Part shown: positions 26,122 through 34,925 of the stretch, piece by piece
Position numbering within the stretch: the stretch's first letter is position 1
Layout: every line of letters starts with the position of its first letter
From: Gp6-AA40 sp963742105
Lineage (GTDB): Bacteria; Acidobacteriota; Vicinamibacteria; Vicinamibacterales; UBA2999
Reading direction: 5' to 3'
Assembly: GCA_963742105.1 (NCBI GenBank)
Contig: CAVUKN010000007.1
Location: 744,001 to 808,000, forward strand
Length of the DNA stretch: 64,000 nucleotides
Made by a program: the position numbers and the translations under genes
The notes under the pieces: generated by a model
Database searches by the model: none
What the model was told of the DNA's origin: nothing
The model's input: the letters and a program-made list of their open reading frames with translations, nothing else

Positions 26122-26946
26122 ATGGCAGACGACAACATTCCAATCGAATCAGACGTCGCCGTCGACGCTGCAATCGACCAGGATCTCGCCGGGGAGGCGG
26201 CGGTGGCGGACGAACTGTCGCACGAGTCATCCGCCGAGCCGGCGGCAGACGAACCGCCCGCCGAACCGGCCGCCGAGCGGGCCGACGAACCGCACGCGGA
26301 GCCGGCGGGAGACGGGGCGGCCTCGGTCATCCCCTCGGCGGAACTGCGGGCCGTGGTCGAAGCGCTGATCTTCGCGTCGCCAGAGCCGATCACGCCGAAG
26401 ACGTTGTACAAGCTGCTCGCGAACGAATCGAAGGATGCGGTCTCCGCGGCCGTCAACGACCTGCGACTCGAGTACGTCGATCGGCCTGGCCTGCAGATGG
26501 TTGAAGTCGCCGGCGGATACCAGATCACGACGCGCCCCGAGCTGCACGACTGGGTCCGCCGGCTGTTCCACGAACGGTCGACGCAGAAGCTCTCGGTGGC
26601 GGCGCTCGAATCGCTGGCGGTGATTGCCTACAAGCAACCGGTGACGGCGCTCGAGGTGAACGAGATCCGCGGCGTCAATGCATCGGGCGTGCTCTCGACA
26701 CTCCTCGAGCGCAATCTCATCAAGATCGTCGGCCGCAAGAACGTCGTCGGCCGGCCGTTCATGTATGGAACGACCAAGGAATTTCTGATCCGGTTCGGTC
26801 TCAAGGATCTTGGCGACCTGCCGCGCATCGAAGACATGGCGGATGCGCTCGGCTTCGATCCACCGGCCGGGCTCATCGAGGGCTCGCCGCGCGAAGAGAT
26901 GCTGCCGCTGGACGAAACAGAAGAAGGCAGTCGGTCGGAGTCCTGA
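26122..26946 (+). CDS. scpB: Segregation and condensation protein B
   Basis: 274 residues. The first 75 are acidic and Ala/Pro-rich low-complexity sequence (EPAADEPPAEPAAERADEPH). The winged-helix pair follows: LRAVVEALIFASPEPIT, LQMVEVAGGYQITTRPEL, LAVIAYKQPVTALEVNEIRG and VVGRPFMYGTTKEFL. It is the dimeric SMC-complex partner of ScpA. The ATG at 26122 lies right after the heptamer array; the upstream in-frame ATG at 26050 lies inside the array spacer and is rejected. The stop codon TGA sits at the first unit of the next array. Confidence 0.94.
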   Translation: MADDNIPIESDVAVDAAIDQDLAGEAAVADELSHESSAEPAADEPPAEPAAERADEPHAEPAGDGAASVIPSAELRAVVEALIFASPEPITPKTLYKLLANESKDAVSAAVNDLRLEYVDRPGLQMVEVAGGYQITTRPELHDWVRRLFHERSTQKLSVAALESLAVIAYKQPVTALEVNEIRGVNASGVLSTLLERNLIKIVGRKNVVGRPFMYGTTKEFLIRFGLKDLGDLPRIEDMADALGFDPPAGLIEGSPREEMLPLDETEEGSRSES

Positions 26947-26986
26947 ATTCAGAATTCAGAATTCAGAAGTCAGAAGTCAGAATTCG
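26945..26986. repeat. Heptamer array containing the stop codons of scpB and rluB
   Basis: Six 7-bp units: GAATTCA three times, GAAGTCA twice, and GAATTCG. The TGA of scpB (26944-26946) overlaps the first unit. On the other strand the TGA of rluB (26977-26979) lies in the last units, where the unit encodes its final Glu-Phe. GAATTC units are themselves palindromic. Confidence 0.85.
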
Positions 26987-27727
26987 TTCGCCGCTCTCTG
27001 CAGGGCGCGGACTTCTTCTGCGCGCAGGTCGCGCCACTCGCCGGGCTTCAACTGGCGGTCGCGAAGCGGACCGATCTGGCGCCGAACGAGCTTCTTCACT
27101 GGGTGGCCGACGGCCTCGCACATCCGCCGCACCTGGCGGTTCCGTCCCTCGCGGATCGTAATCAGCAGCACTCCTTGCGGTTCGCGCCGGCCCGCGAGCC
27201 GCGTGGCCGCCGCCCGGTTCAGCAACACGACGGTCGCGGGCTGTGTACGGCGGCCGTCCAGCGGAACGCCGTTCCGGAGCCGATCGATCGCGTCGTGATC
27301 GGGCATGCCGGCGACCCGCGCCTCATACGTCCGTTCGACACCATGGCGTGGATGGGTCAGGCGAGCCGCGAGCTCGCCGTCGTTGGTCAGCAGCAGCAGG
27401 CCTTCGGTGTCGTAATCGAGCCGCCCGACCGGATAGACGTATTCGCGGACGCCAGTGAGCAGGTCGAGCACTGTCCGGCGATGCTGCGGGTCGACCCGGG
27501 TGGTGACGTAGCCCGCCGGCTTGTTCAGGAGAATGTAGCGAGCGCGTTGCGGGCCTTTGAGACGGCGGCCGTCCACCCGGATGTCGTCCACCGCCGGATC
27601 GGCCTTCGTGCCCATCTCGCGGACGGTCTGCCCGTTCACCGTGACGCGCCCTTCAGCAATCAGCTTCTCGCTGGCGCGCCTCGACGCGATGCCGGCCTGC
27701 GACAAGGACCTTCTGTAGGCGGTTCAC
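26977..27727 (-). CDS. rluB: RluB/RsuA-family pseudouridine synthase (one frame correction)
   Basis: An N-terminal S4 RNA-binding domain (ASRRASEKLIAEGRVTVNG) is followed by the catalytic domain with GRLDYDTEGLLLLTNDG, where the Asp is the nucleophile, and EGRNRQVRRMCEAVGHPV. It modifies 23S rRNA. The continuous frame starts at a TTG (27705), but the codons just upstream in another frame read NRLQKVL, the normal N-terminus. Deleting one T near 27707 joins them with a GTG start at 27727. rluB downstream of scpB is a common arrangement, but here the genes are convergent. Confidence 0.9.
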
Positions 27728-27767
27728 ACTTCTATGTTCTCTCTTCTCGGTTCGTGTTCACGTTCGG

Positions 27768-27840
27768 TTCGAAGTTCGAACTTCGAAGTTCGGTTCAGGG
27801 TTCAATGTGCGAAGCAGGTCGGGTTCAATGTGCGAAGCAG
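27768..27840. repeat. 20-bp palindrome plus 20-bp direct repeats between rluB and hydrolase
   Basis: TTCGAAGTTCGAACTTCGAA at 27768-27787 is a perfect 20-bp palindrome made of the heptamer-like unit TTCGAAG. GGGTTCAATGTGCGAAGCAG occurs at 27798-27817 and again at 27821-27840. The hydrolase stop codon follows 7 bp later. This is again A/T-richer than the genes. Confidence 0.85.
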
Positions 27841-27846
27841 TTCGGG

Positions 27847-29016
27847 TCATTGCCGCAGCACCGACGCCCAGAAGGCGACGAGCTTCACCGTTTCGCCGAC
27901 GGGTACGTTCTTGCTGACTTCGGCGTGCGTGATGAGGCCGCTGAGCAGCAGGTGGACGTCGGCTCCTCGACGGCGCAGGTTCTCGGCGAGCAAGGCCGAT
28001 TCGACCGCTGGAATCACGGTGTCCTCCATGCCATGCAGGAGATAGACGGGAGCGGTCGGGATCGCTGCCGTGCGTTCAGGCGACAGCGCCGGGTCGTCGG
28101 CGGCGAGCTGATCCAGATAGGGGCGCAACACGGACCCAAGCTTCTTCGTGTCGCGCTCGTTCACGTAATGCAGATAGGTGCGCGCCGGTTCCGGGAGTGT
28201 CTGCTCGAAGGCTCTGGCCTGCGCAAACGTCTTCTCGGCCAGGTCCGGCGTCAGCACGGTCTGTTGCGAGCCGAGCAGGAAGGTGGCGATTCCCTCCCGC
28301 AGCGGCGCAATCTGATCGGCCGGAACGACACCGCGATCGGCCAGGCCATGCAGAATCACGCCGACGCCGTAGTCGTGTGGTGGATGAATCGTGACTCCCG
28401 GGACGGCCGTTTCTTCGCCGGTCACGAGATAGCGCATGACACGGGGAAGGTCCGCGTGGCCGCCGAACGACATGACGTAGGCCAGCTTGTCCTTGATCGA
28501 ATCGCGGCTGGCCGCCGCAACCGACAATCCGCCGGCGAAGCTGATCCCGACCACGCCGACCTTGCCGTCCGGGGCGTACTCACGCTGGTCGGCGAGCCAC
28601 GACACGGCATCCTCGATCGTGTCCGTCGCCGCCGGTGTGATCCGATAGGCCTGGAGGTCCGGCAGCGCAATCGTCATCACGGTGAGACCTGTCGCCGCCA
28701 ACTCGCCGGACAGCGCGGTCAGGCGGCCTTCTTCAATGCCGGCCGAGTGAATGCCCGGAATGACGATGACCGGGTGACCGATGACCTTGGCCGGAACGTA
28801 GAAGCGGGCCGCTACCTCTCCGTGTCGCGTCGGCACGGTGTGCGCCGGGCGCGCATCGACGGCGTAGCTCCGGCCGTTGGCAAACGTCTCGATCGCACCA
28901 CCGAGGTGAGCGCCGCGCACGATGAGCGACGTCGCCCGCGCGTAGGGCGTGGCGACGTACGCGGAGCCGGCGAGGACGGCCAGGACGGCGGGCACCACGA
29001 TGAACCGGCGACTGCG
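27847..29016 (-). CDS. Secreted or membrane-anchored alpha/beta hydrolase
   Basis: About 389 residues from a GTG at 29016 (VRSRRFIVVPAVLAVLAGSA), which starts directly with a signal-anchor segment. The alpha/beta-hydrolase core shows VIVIPGIHSAGIEEG (oxyanion region), the nucleophile elbow VGISFAGG, the acid in LLHGMEDTVIP and a His in LITHAEV. The substrate is unknown; dienelactone-hydrolase-like. A GTG at 29049 next to the cmk start is an alternative. It is divergent from cmk. Confidence 0.8.
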   Translation of the reverse strand, partial: RSRRFIVVPAVLAVLAGSAYVATPYARATSLIVRGAHLGGAIETFANGRSYAVDARPAHTVPTRHGEVAARFYVPAKVIGHPVIVIPGIHSAGIEEGRLTALSGELAATGLTVMTIALPDLQAYRITPAATDTIEDAVSWLADQREYAPDGKVGVVGISFAGGLSVAAASRDSIKDKLAYVMSFGGHADLPRVMRYLVTGEETAVPGVTIHPPHDYGVGVILHGLADRGVVPADQIAPLREGIATFLLGSQQTVLTPDLAEKTFAQARAFEQTLPEPARTYLHYVNERDTKKLGSVLRPYLDQLAADDPALSPERTAAIPTAPVYLLHGMEDTVIPAVESALLAENLRRRGADVHLLLSGLITHAEVSKNVPVGETVKLVAFWASVLRQ

Positions 29017-29049
29017 CACGAAGTGCGATGTTACCCTTGTGACTGACAC

Positions 29050-29718
29050 ATGAAGAAACTCATCATCGCGATCGATGGGCCATCGGGAGCAGGGAAGGGG
29101 ACGATCGCGCGGACGCTGTCATCGCAACTGGGATACCGCCACGTCGACACCGGGGCGATGTACCGCGCTGTCGGCTGGAAGGCGTGCCGCGACGGCATCG
29201 CGCTCGACGACGAGGCCGGGGTCGCCGGTGTGGCGTCGCGCGCCAATCTGATCGTTGAGAACGGTCGGGTGGAAATCGACGGGCACGACGTGACGCGGGC
29301 GATTCGGACACCGGAGGTGGACAAGATCGCCGCGGCGGTGGCGCGTTTGCCCCGTGTGCGCGAGGTGCTCGTGGCGCGTCAGCGCGAGCTCGGTCTGAGT
29401 GGCGGCGTGGTGATGGAGGGGCGAGACATCGGCACGGTGGTGTTTCCGCACGCCGATGTGAAGGTGTACCTGGACGCGTCAGCGGAGGAGCGCGCCCGGC
29501 GGCGGGCCAATGATGTGGCGCACACCGGCAGCCAGGCCGGTCAGGCGGCAGTAGCCGAGGCGATCGCCGCCCGCGACAAGTCCGACACGACCCGCGCTGT
29601 CTCACCGCTGACGCTCGCGCCCGACGCGGTTCGCATCGATACGACAGAGCTGTCAGTCGACGCAGTCGTCGAACAGGTGATGGAACTCGTGAAGTTGAAA
29701 GTTCAAACTTCAAAGTGA
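29050..29718 (+). CDS. cmk: Cytidylate kinase
   Basis: 222 residues. The P-loop GPSGAGKGT is at residues 9-17, followed by YRHVDTGAMYRAVGW, the CMP-binding GRDIGTVVFP block and the LID region with AEERARRRAND. It phosphorylates CMP and dCMP. The last residues (VKLKVQTSK) and the stop codon are encoded by the heptamer array that begins before the gene ends. rpsA, its frequent neighbour, is 2 kb downstream with two opposite-strand genes in between. Confidence 0.95.
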   Translation: MKKLIIAIDGPSGAGKGTIARTLSSQLGYRHVDTGAMYRAVGWKACRDGIALDDEAGVAGVASRANLIVENGRVEIDGHDVTRAIRTPEVDKIAAAVARLPRVREVLVARQRELGLSGGVVMEGRDIGTVVFPHADVKVYLDASAEERARRRANDVAHTGSQAGQAAVAEAIAARDKSDTTRAVSPLTLAPDAVRIDTTELSVDAVVEQVMELVKLKVQTSK

Positions 29719-29780
29719 AAAGTAAGTTGAAAGTAGATGCCGTACTTCCTACTTACTTTTCACTTTTGATTTTGAACTTC
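29694..29780. repeat. Heptamer inverted array spanning the cmk and ydeI-type gene ends
   Basis: AAGTGAAAAGTAAGT at 29713-29727 is perfectly complementary to 29751-29765, with AAGTTGAAAGT-type units extending both arms. The last cmk codons and stop lie in the left arm. On the opposite strand the last ten codons (RSSKSKVKSK) and stop of the next gene lie in the right arm. The A/T content is far above the surroundings. Confidence 0.88.
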
Positions 29781-30351
29781 TAACTTGGTTCCTGCGCCTT
29801 GTGGCGGCCGCGTCGATCAGTTCGGCGATCCGCCTGGCGCGCGTCTCCGGCCGTTTCGCGCTGTTCAGCCGATACAGGAACTGCTTGCGGACGAACGGCG
29901 ACAGCGCCTCGAACCCGGCGCGGGCCGCCTGGTTCCTCGCCAGCGCCTTCTTGAAATCCTCCGGAACGACGAACGACTCGACATGGTCGATGACGTTCCA
30001 GCTGCCGTTGGCCTTGGCAACTTCGATGGCGGTCACGCCGGCGGCCGTCATCCACCCTTCGGCAATCAACCGCTCGGCCGAGGCTTTGTTGATCGCCGAC
30101 CAGTTGCTGCGGGGCTTCCGCGGCGTGTAGAGCTGCTTGAAATACGTGTCGTCGACCGGCCGGCGCAGGCTGTCGATCCAGCCAAAGCAGAGTGCTTCCT
30201 CGACACCGTGCTGCCACAGGAGCGACGGCAGCCCCGTGTGCTTCTTCGCATAGACGAGCCACACGCCCCGCGCCGTCTTGTGGTGCTTCTTCAGCCAGGC
30301 CCGCCACTCACGACGCGACCTGGGCGTGATGTGCGGATATTCGTCTGTCAT
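29749..30351 (-). CDS. YdeI/OmpD-associated family protein
   Basis: 200 residues. The N-terminal part reads SRREWRAWLKKHHKTARGVW then EEALCFGWIDSLRRPVDD and TPRKPRSNWSAINKA, the standard YdeI blocks. A C-terminal DUF1905-like helical part follows (SFVVPEDFKKALARNQAA, RRIAELIDAA). The molecular role of the family is not settled; some members are linked to antimicrobial-peptide stress. The final basic residues come from the heptamer array, so the natural C-terminus has probably been extended by repeat invasion. Confidence 0.88.
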   Translation of the reverse strand: MTDEYPHITPRSRREWRAWLKKHHKTARGVWLVYAKKHTGLPSLLWQHGVEEALCFGWIDSLRRPVDDTYFKQLYTPRKPRSNWSAINKASAERLIAEGWMTAAGVTAIEVAKANGSWNVIDHVESFVVPEDFKKALARNQAARAGFEALSPFVRKQFLYRLNSAKRPETRARRIAELIDAAATRRRNQVRSSKSKVKSK

Positions 30352-30353
30352 AG

Positions 30354-30457
30354 AAATCGTGAATCATGAATCGTGAATCGCGAATGGAGGCGCGGAGAAG
30401 GGCTACGCTTCCTTTTCCCAGTCACGATTCACCATTCACGATTCGCGATTCACGATT
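30354..30457. repeat. Heptamer inverted array (GAATCGT / CACGATT)
   Basis: The left units AAATCGT, GAATCAT, GAATCGT, GAATCGC run from 30354 to 30381. The right units CACGATT, CACCATT, CACGATT, CGCGATT, CACGATT run from 30423 to 30457. The arm AATCGTGAATCGCGAAT (30369-30385) is perfectly complementary to 30441-30457. It lies between the start of the YdeI-type gene and the stop of the DUF6335 gene. The unit sequence nearly equals that of the efp-tdk array. Confidence 0.88.
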
Positions 30458-30463
30458 GCATGC

Positions 30464-31255
30464 TCAGTCCCGATCGTCCCAGTCCTCGGAACTGGCCGGA
30501 TCGAGTTCCCAGCGATGCGCGTCGCGCCGGGTGATCTTCTCCTCGCCCTTCAACTCCTCGTTGTCCTGGTACTCGACGCCGACGGCTTTACCGATGTCGT
30601 CGACGATGTCCTGGTCCGGCGTGGGATTGTCACCCCCGGGCGCTTCGTCACCGACGCTGTACGCGGACTCCCAGTCCGCGTCCACATCGCCAGCGGTCAT
30701 CGCCGGGCTGGTTTCGGTGTGCTCGGCAAACCGCTGCTGCATCCCGCGTCGGCCGCTGCGAACGGCCGAGGCGCTGCGGTCGAGGTCAAGCGTGGATGGC
30801 GGCATCGGCACCATCTCGTCTTCTTCATCAGCGATGCTGCGGCGTTCGCGGTCGAGCGCCGGGGCTTTGCGCGGCGGTGCCGTTTTCGCCACCCGCCGCG
30901 TCCGCGCGGGAGGGGCGCTGCGTGGTGTGGCGACAGGTGCTTTGCGGGTCGATCGTTTCGGGGTGGTGCCCTTCCTGGCCGTCGCGGCCGACTTGGATGC
31001 GGTTCTGGGCTTCGCCCGTCTGGTCGCGGCCGGCTTGGTCCGCCTGGTGACCACCCGCCCGGCTTTCCGTGCGGGTGCCTTCGTCTTGCCGGCGGGAGCG
31101 GCCCGTCGGCGGACACCTTTGGCAGCGCGTGGCGTGCTGCGCCGGGCGGATGCGGCCGACGTCGATGCGGTCTTCTTCCCGCTCGCGCGGCTTCCGGCAC
31201 GGGAACTCGTCCGCGCCGCCTTCTTGGTGCCTCCTGCTGCCTTGCGCTTGGCCAT
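30464..31255 (-). CDS. Histone H1-like basic tail fused to a DUF6335 domain
   Basis: 263 residues. Residues 1-135 are almost wholly Lys, Arg, Ala, Pro, Ser and Thr (KAARTSSRAGSRASGKKTAS and similar), like bacterial H1-type DNA-binding tails. The C-terminal 75 residues are acidic and match what I recall of DUF6335: TAGDVDADWESAYSVGDEAP, TPDQDIVDDIGKAVGVEYQD and RRDAHRWELDPASSEDW. The role is unknown; a nucleoid-associated or stress protein is plausible. The ATG at 31255 has a good ribosome site and the gene is divergent from rpsA. Confidence 0.82.
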   Translation of the reverse strand: MAKRKAAGGTKKAARTSSRAGSRASGKKTASTSAASARRSTPRAAKGVRRRAAPAGKTKAPARKAGRVVTRRTKPAATRRAKPRTASKSAATARKGTTPKRSTRKAPVATPRSAPPARTRRVAKTAPPRKAPALDRERRSIADEEDEMVPMPPSTLDLDRSASAVRSGRRGMQQRFAEHTETSPAMTAGDVDADWESAYSVGDEAPGGDNPTPDQDIVDDIGKAVGVEYQDNEELKGEEKITRRDAHRWELDPASSEDWDDRD

Positions 31256-31296
31256 CGCCTGCTCCTTTTCGGGGCCCCACCGTGGTCGCCGCTTAC

Positions 31297-31325
31297 CTTG
31301 ACAGTTCCCGGTAAGTGACGTAAAG
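31297..31325 (+). promoter_or_regulatory. Sigma-70-like promoter of rpsA
   Basis: A perfect -35 TTGACA (31297-31302), a 17-nt spacer and -10 TAAAGT (31320-31325, four of six). The predicted start is near 31332, which leaves an untranslated leader of about 430 nt. The promoter lies in the gap upstream of the divergent DUF6335 gene. Confidence 0.65.
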
Positions 31326-31331
31326 TCTAAT

Positions 31332-31762
31332 GCTTATCGGCGAACGACGATCGTCGGCAGAGGGTCCCTCGCGAGGTTCGGCCGGTGCCGCTCTGCGGGA
31401 GCGACGCCGGCCAGAGCCTGCGGCAGCACGTGCCAGGCAACACCTGCTAGGCAATACCTGCGAGGCAACAGGGCGCTCTGCGTTCCAACCATCGATTACT
31501 GTCGCCGTTATAGCCGCGGGTGGCCGGTCCCCGCAACCCTTCGATTGCGCCTCAGGAGTGTCTGAGCCGCGCCGAAGGGCACATCCTGGTTGCCGCAGCG
31601 TATCTGCGCGGCCGAGGCGACCGGCACACCCTGAGAGCAATCGCAGGGTACGGCCCGAGGGCCGCGTCCCAGAGAACCTGGGGGTTTGTGCCTGACGGGG
31701 TCCTTCGGATCTCGTCGCAGGACGCCAACCCGGGGGCGGGACAACAGGAGGACGCGCACGTA
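31332..31762 (+). other. Long 5' leader of rpsA, no gene seen
   Basis: About 430 nt with no credible ORF before the rpsA ATG. It contains three near-repeats based on AGGCAAYACCTGC (31434-31471). It also contains small stems such as CTCAG-GAGTGT-CTGAG around 31552-31567. Ribosomal protein S1 genes are often autoregulated through their leaders, so a control structure is a reasonable guess, but I recognise no known RNA family. Confidence 0.4.
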
Positions 31763-33562
<1,800 letters not shown>

Positions 33563-33576
33563 GACTCAGGAATCGG

Positions 33577-33657
33577 GTATCAGGTATCAGGGCCGGGCCA
33601 GGAACCAGTCCTGATACCTGCTGAACCCTGATCCCTGATACCTGCTACCTGCTAGCT
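33577..33657. repeat. Heptamer inverted array (GGTATCA / TGATACC) between rpsA and HU gene
   Basis: CAGGTATCAGG at 33581-33591 is complementary to CCTGATACCTG at 33610-33620 and again at 33634-33644. Further CTGAACC, CTGATCC and CTACCTG units are in 7-bp phase. It lies 15 bp after the rpsA stop and could act as a bidirectional hairpin or an rpsA terminator without a T-run. Confidence 0.8.
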
Positions 33658-33669
33658 GCGAGGATCTGC

Positions 33670-34032
33670 ATGACCGGTGGAAGCATGACGAAGGCGGAGT
33701 TGGTGGAGGAGGTGTCGCGCGTGTCGGACCTCACCAAGAAGCACTCCGAGGTCATCGTCGACACGGTGTTCAAGAGCATCATCGATGCGTTGCACCGCGG
33801 GGAAAAGATTGAACTCCGCGGATTTGGCAGCTTCCGCCTGCGCAAGCGAGAACCGCGCAAGGGACGCAATCCGAAGACCGGCGACAAAGTCGACGTGCCG
33901 CCGAAGAAGGTGCCGTACTTCAAGCCGGGCAAGGAACTGAAGGATCTGATCAACCGCGAGGCCGAGGAAGCCGAAGCGGCTGCCGCCGCTGCGGTCGCGC
34001 CGATCGTGCCGCCGTCAGCGGCAGCCATTTAG
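33670..34032 (+). CDS. HU/IHF-family DNA-bending protein with Ala-rich tail
   Basis: 120 residues. The HU fold is complete: TKAELVEEVSRVSDLTKK, KIELRGFGSFRLRKREPRKG and RNPKTGDKVDVPPKKVPYFK, which includes the DNA-intercalating arm. A C-terminal tail of about 25 residues (EEAEAAAAAAVAPIVPPSAA) is not part of the core fold. The ATG at 33685 (MTKAEL) fits the family better than 33670; both have plausible ribosome sites. Its place after rpsA resembles ihfB. Confidence 0.93.
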   Translation: MTGGSMTKAELVEEVSRVSDLTKKHSEVIVDTVFKSIIDALHRGEKIELRGFGSFRLRKREPRKGRNPKTGDKVDVPPKKVPYFKPGKELKDLINREAEEAEAAAAAAVAPIVPPSAAAI

Positions 34033-34145
34033 AAGTCAAAAGTTGAAAGTCAAAAGTTGAAAGTAAGTTCGAAGTTACTTTGGACTTCGAACTTTTAACT
34101 TTTAACTTTCAACTTTCAGCTTCTGAGTTCTGACTTTCCACTTTC
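34031..34145. repeat. Heptamer inverted array upstream of the HIT gene (AAGTTGA type)
   Basis: The left arm has AAGTTGAAAGT (34040-34050) and repeats of AAAGTTG. The right arm has ACTTTCAACTT (34105-34115) and TTTTAAC units. A nested stem pairs AAGTTCGAAGT (34065-34075) with 34084-34094. The HIT-gene ATG (34146) follows immediately after the last ACTTTC unit, without a Shine-Dalgarno sequence. Confidence 0.85.
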
Positions 34146-34654
34146 ATGGATCGCTTATGGTCCCCCTGGCGCCTCGCCTACATCGACGGGCCCCAAGGAC
34201 AAGAGCACCTGCGTCTTCTGCCGGCACGCACAGGAGGCGCGCGCCAATCCCGATGATCCTGATTCGCTGGTCCTCACAACCGGCGCACACGCGTACGTCG
34301 TCCTCAATCGGTATCCGTACAACAACGGTCACGTGATGGTGGTGCCCTACCAGCACACGTCGACGTTGACCACGCTGTCGACCGAGGAACTCGACGAGAT
34401 GATGCGCCTTCACTGCGCGCTGTGAACAGGCGCTGCGTGAAGCCTATCCGCTCGAGGGGCTCAACGTCGGGATCAATCTCGGGAAGGCGGCGGGCGCCGG
34501 CATCGAGGAGCACCTCCACATCCACCTGGTCCCGCGCTGGCACGGCGACACCAACTTCATGACGGTGGTCGGGGAGACCCGCGTGCTGCCGGAAGACCTG
34601 CCGTCGACCGCCGCGCGCCTGCGCGGCGTCTTCGACCGACTGCTGCAGTCGTAG
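34146..34654 (+). CDS. HIT-family nucleotide hydrolase/transferase (two frame corrections)
   Basis: The start reads MDRLWSPWRLAYIDGP. After deleting one C of a C4 run near 34190 it continues DKSTCVFCRHAQEARANP, then VLNRYPYNNGHVMVVPYQHT. A second single-base deletion near 34416 joins MMRL to CEQALREAYPLEGLNVGINL and the active site HLHIHLVPRWHGDTNF (His triad). This gives about 169 residues. The N-terminal YxxxxxxxxCxFC pattern is typical of the Ap4A-phosphorylase-like HIT group. It is likely to act on dinucleoside polyphosphates or adenylated metabolites. The start codon sits at the array edge. Confidence 0.9.
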
Positions 34655-34925
34655 CCACGCTCCCGCCGTCGCAGGTCTTCCTCAGCACTCCGCTCGTCGA
34701 CCAGCGCTGCGGCGGCCTCGTGAATTGCGGCGTGGGAATTTCCTTGGGGTGTCGGCGAAATCACGCATTCGCGCCCTCGCTCGCCTCACAACCCTGCTGA
34801 TCCCCTTCATCCGCGCGTTGGCGGCATGGCACGAACGGAGCTTACGTGACCTTCAAACCATCCGCGTGATACCGCGCTTCTGACGCTCTAGAGGCGGCTG
34901 CATCGCGCAGGCAGGAGCGACGGTC

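Noticed and set aside
27103..29046. A 647-codon open frame antisense to rluB and the hydrolase
   Set aside because: It runs across two genuine genes and a repeat array. No domain is visible.
34655..34925. A gene between the HIT gene and the beta-helix gene
   Set aside because: Only short shadow frames; no homology pattern, repeat or hairpin was seen.
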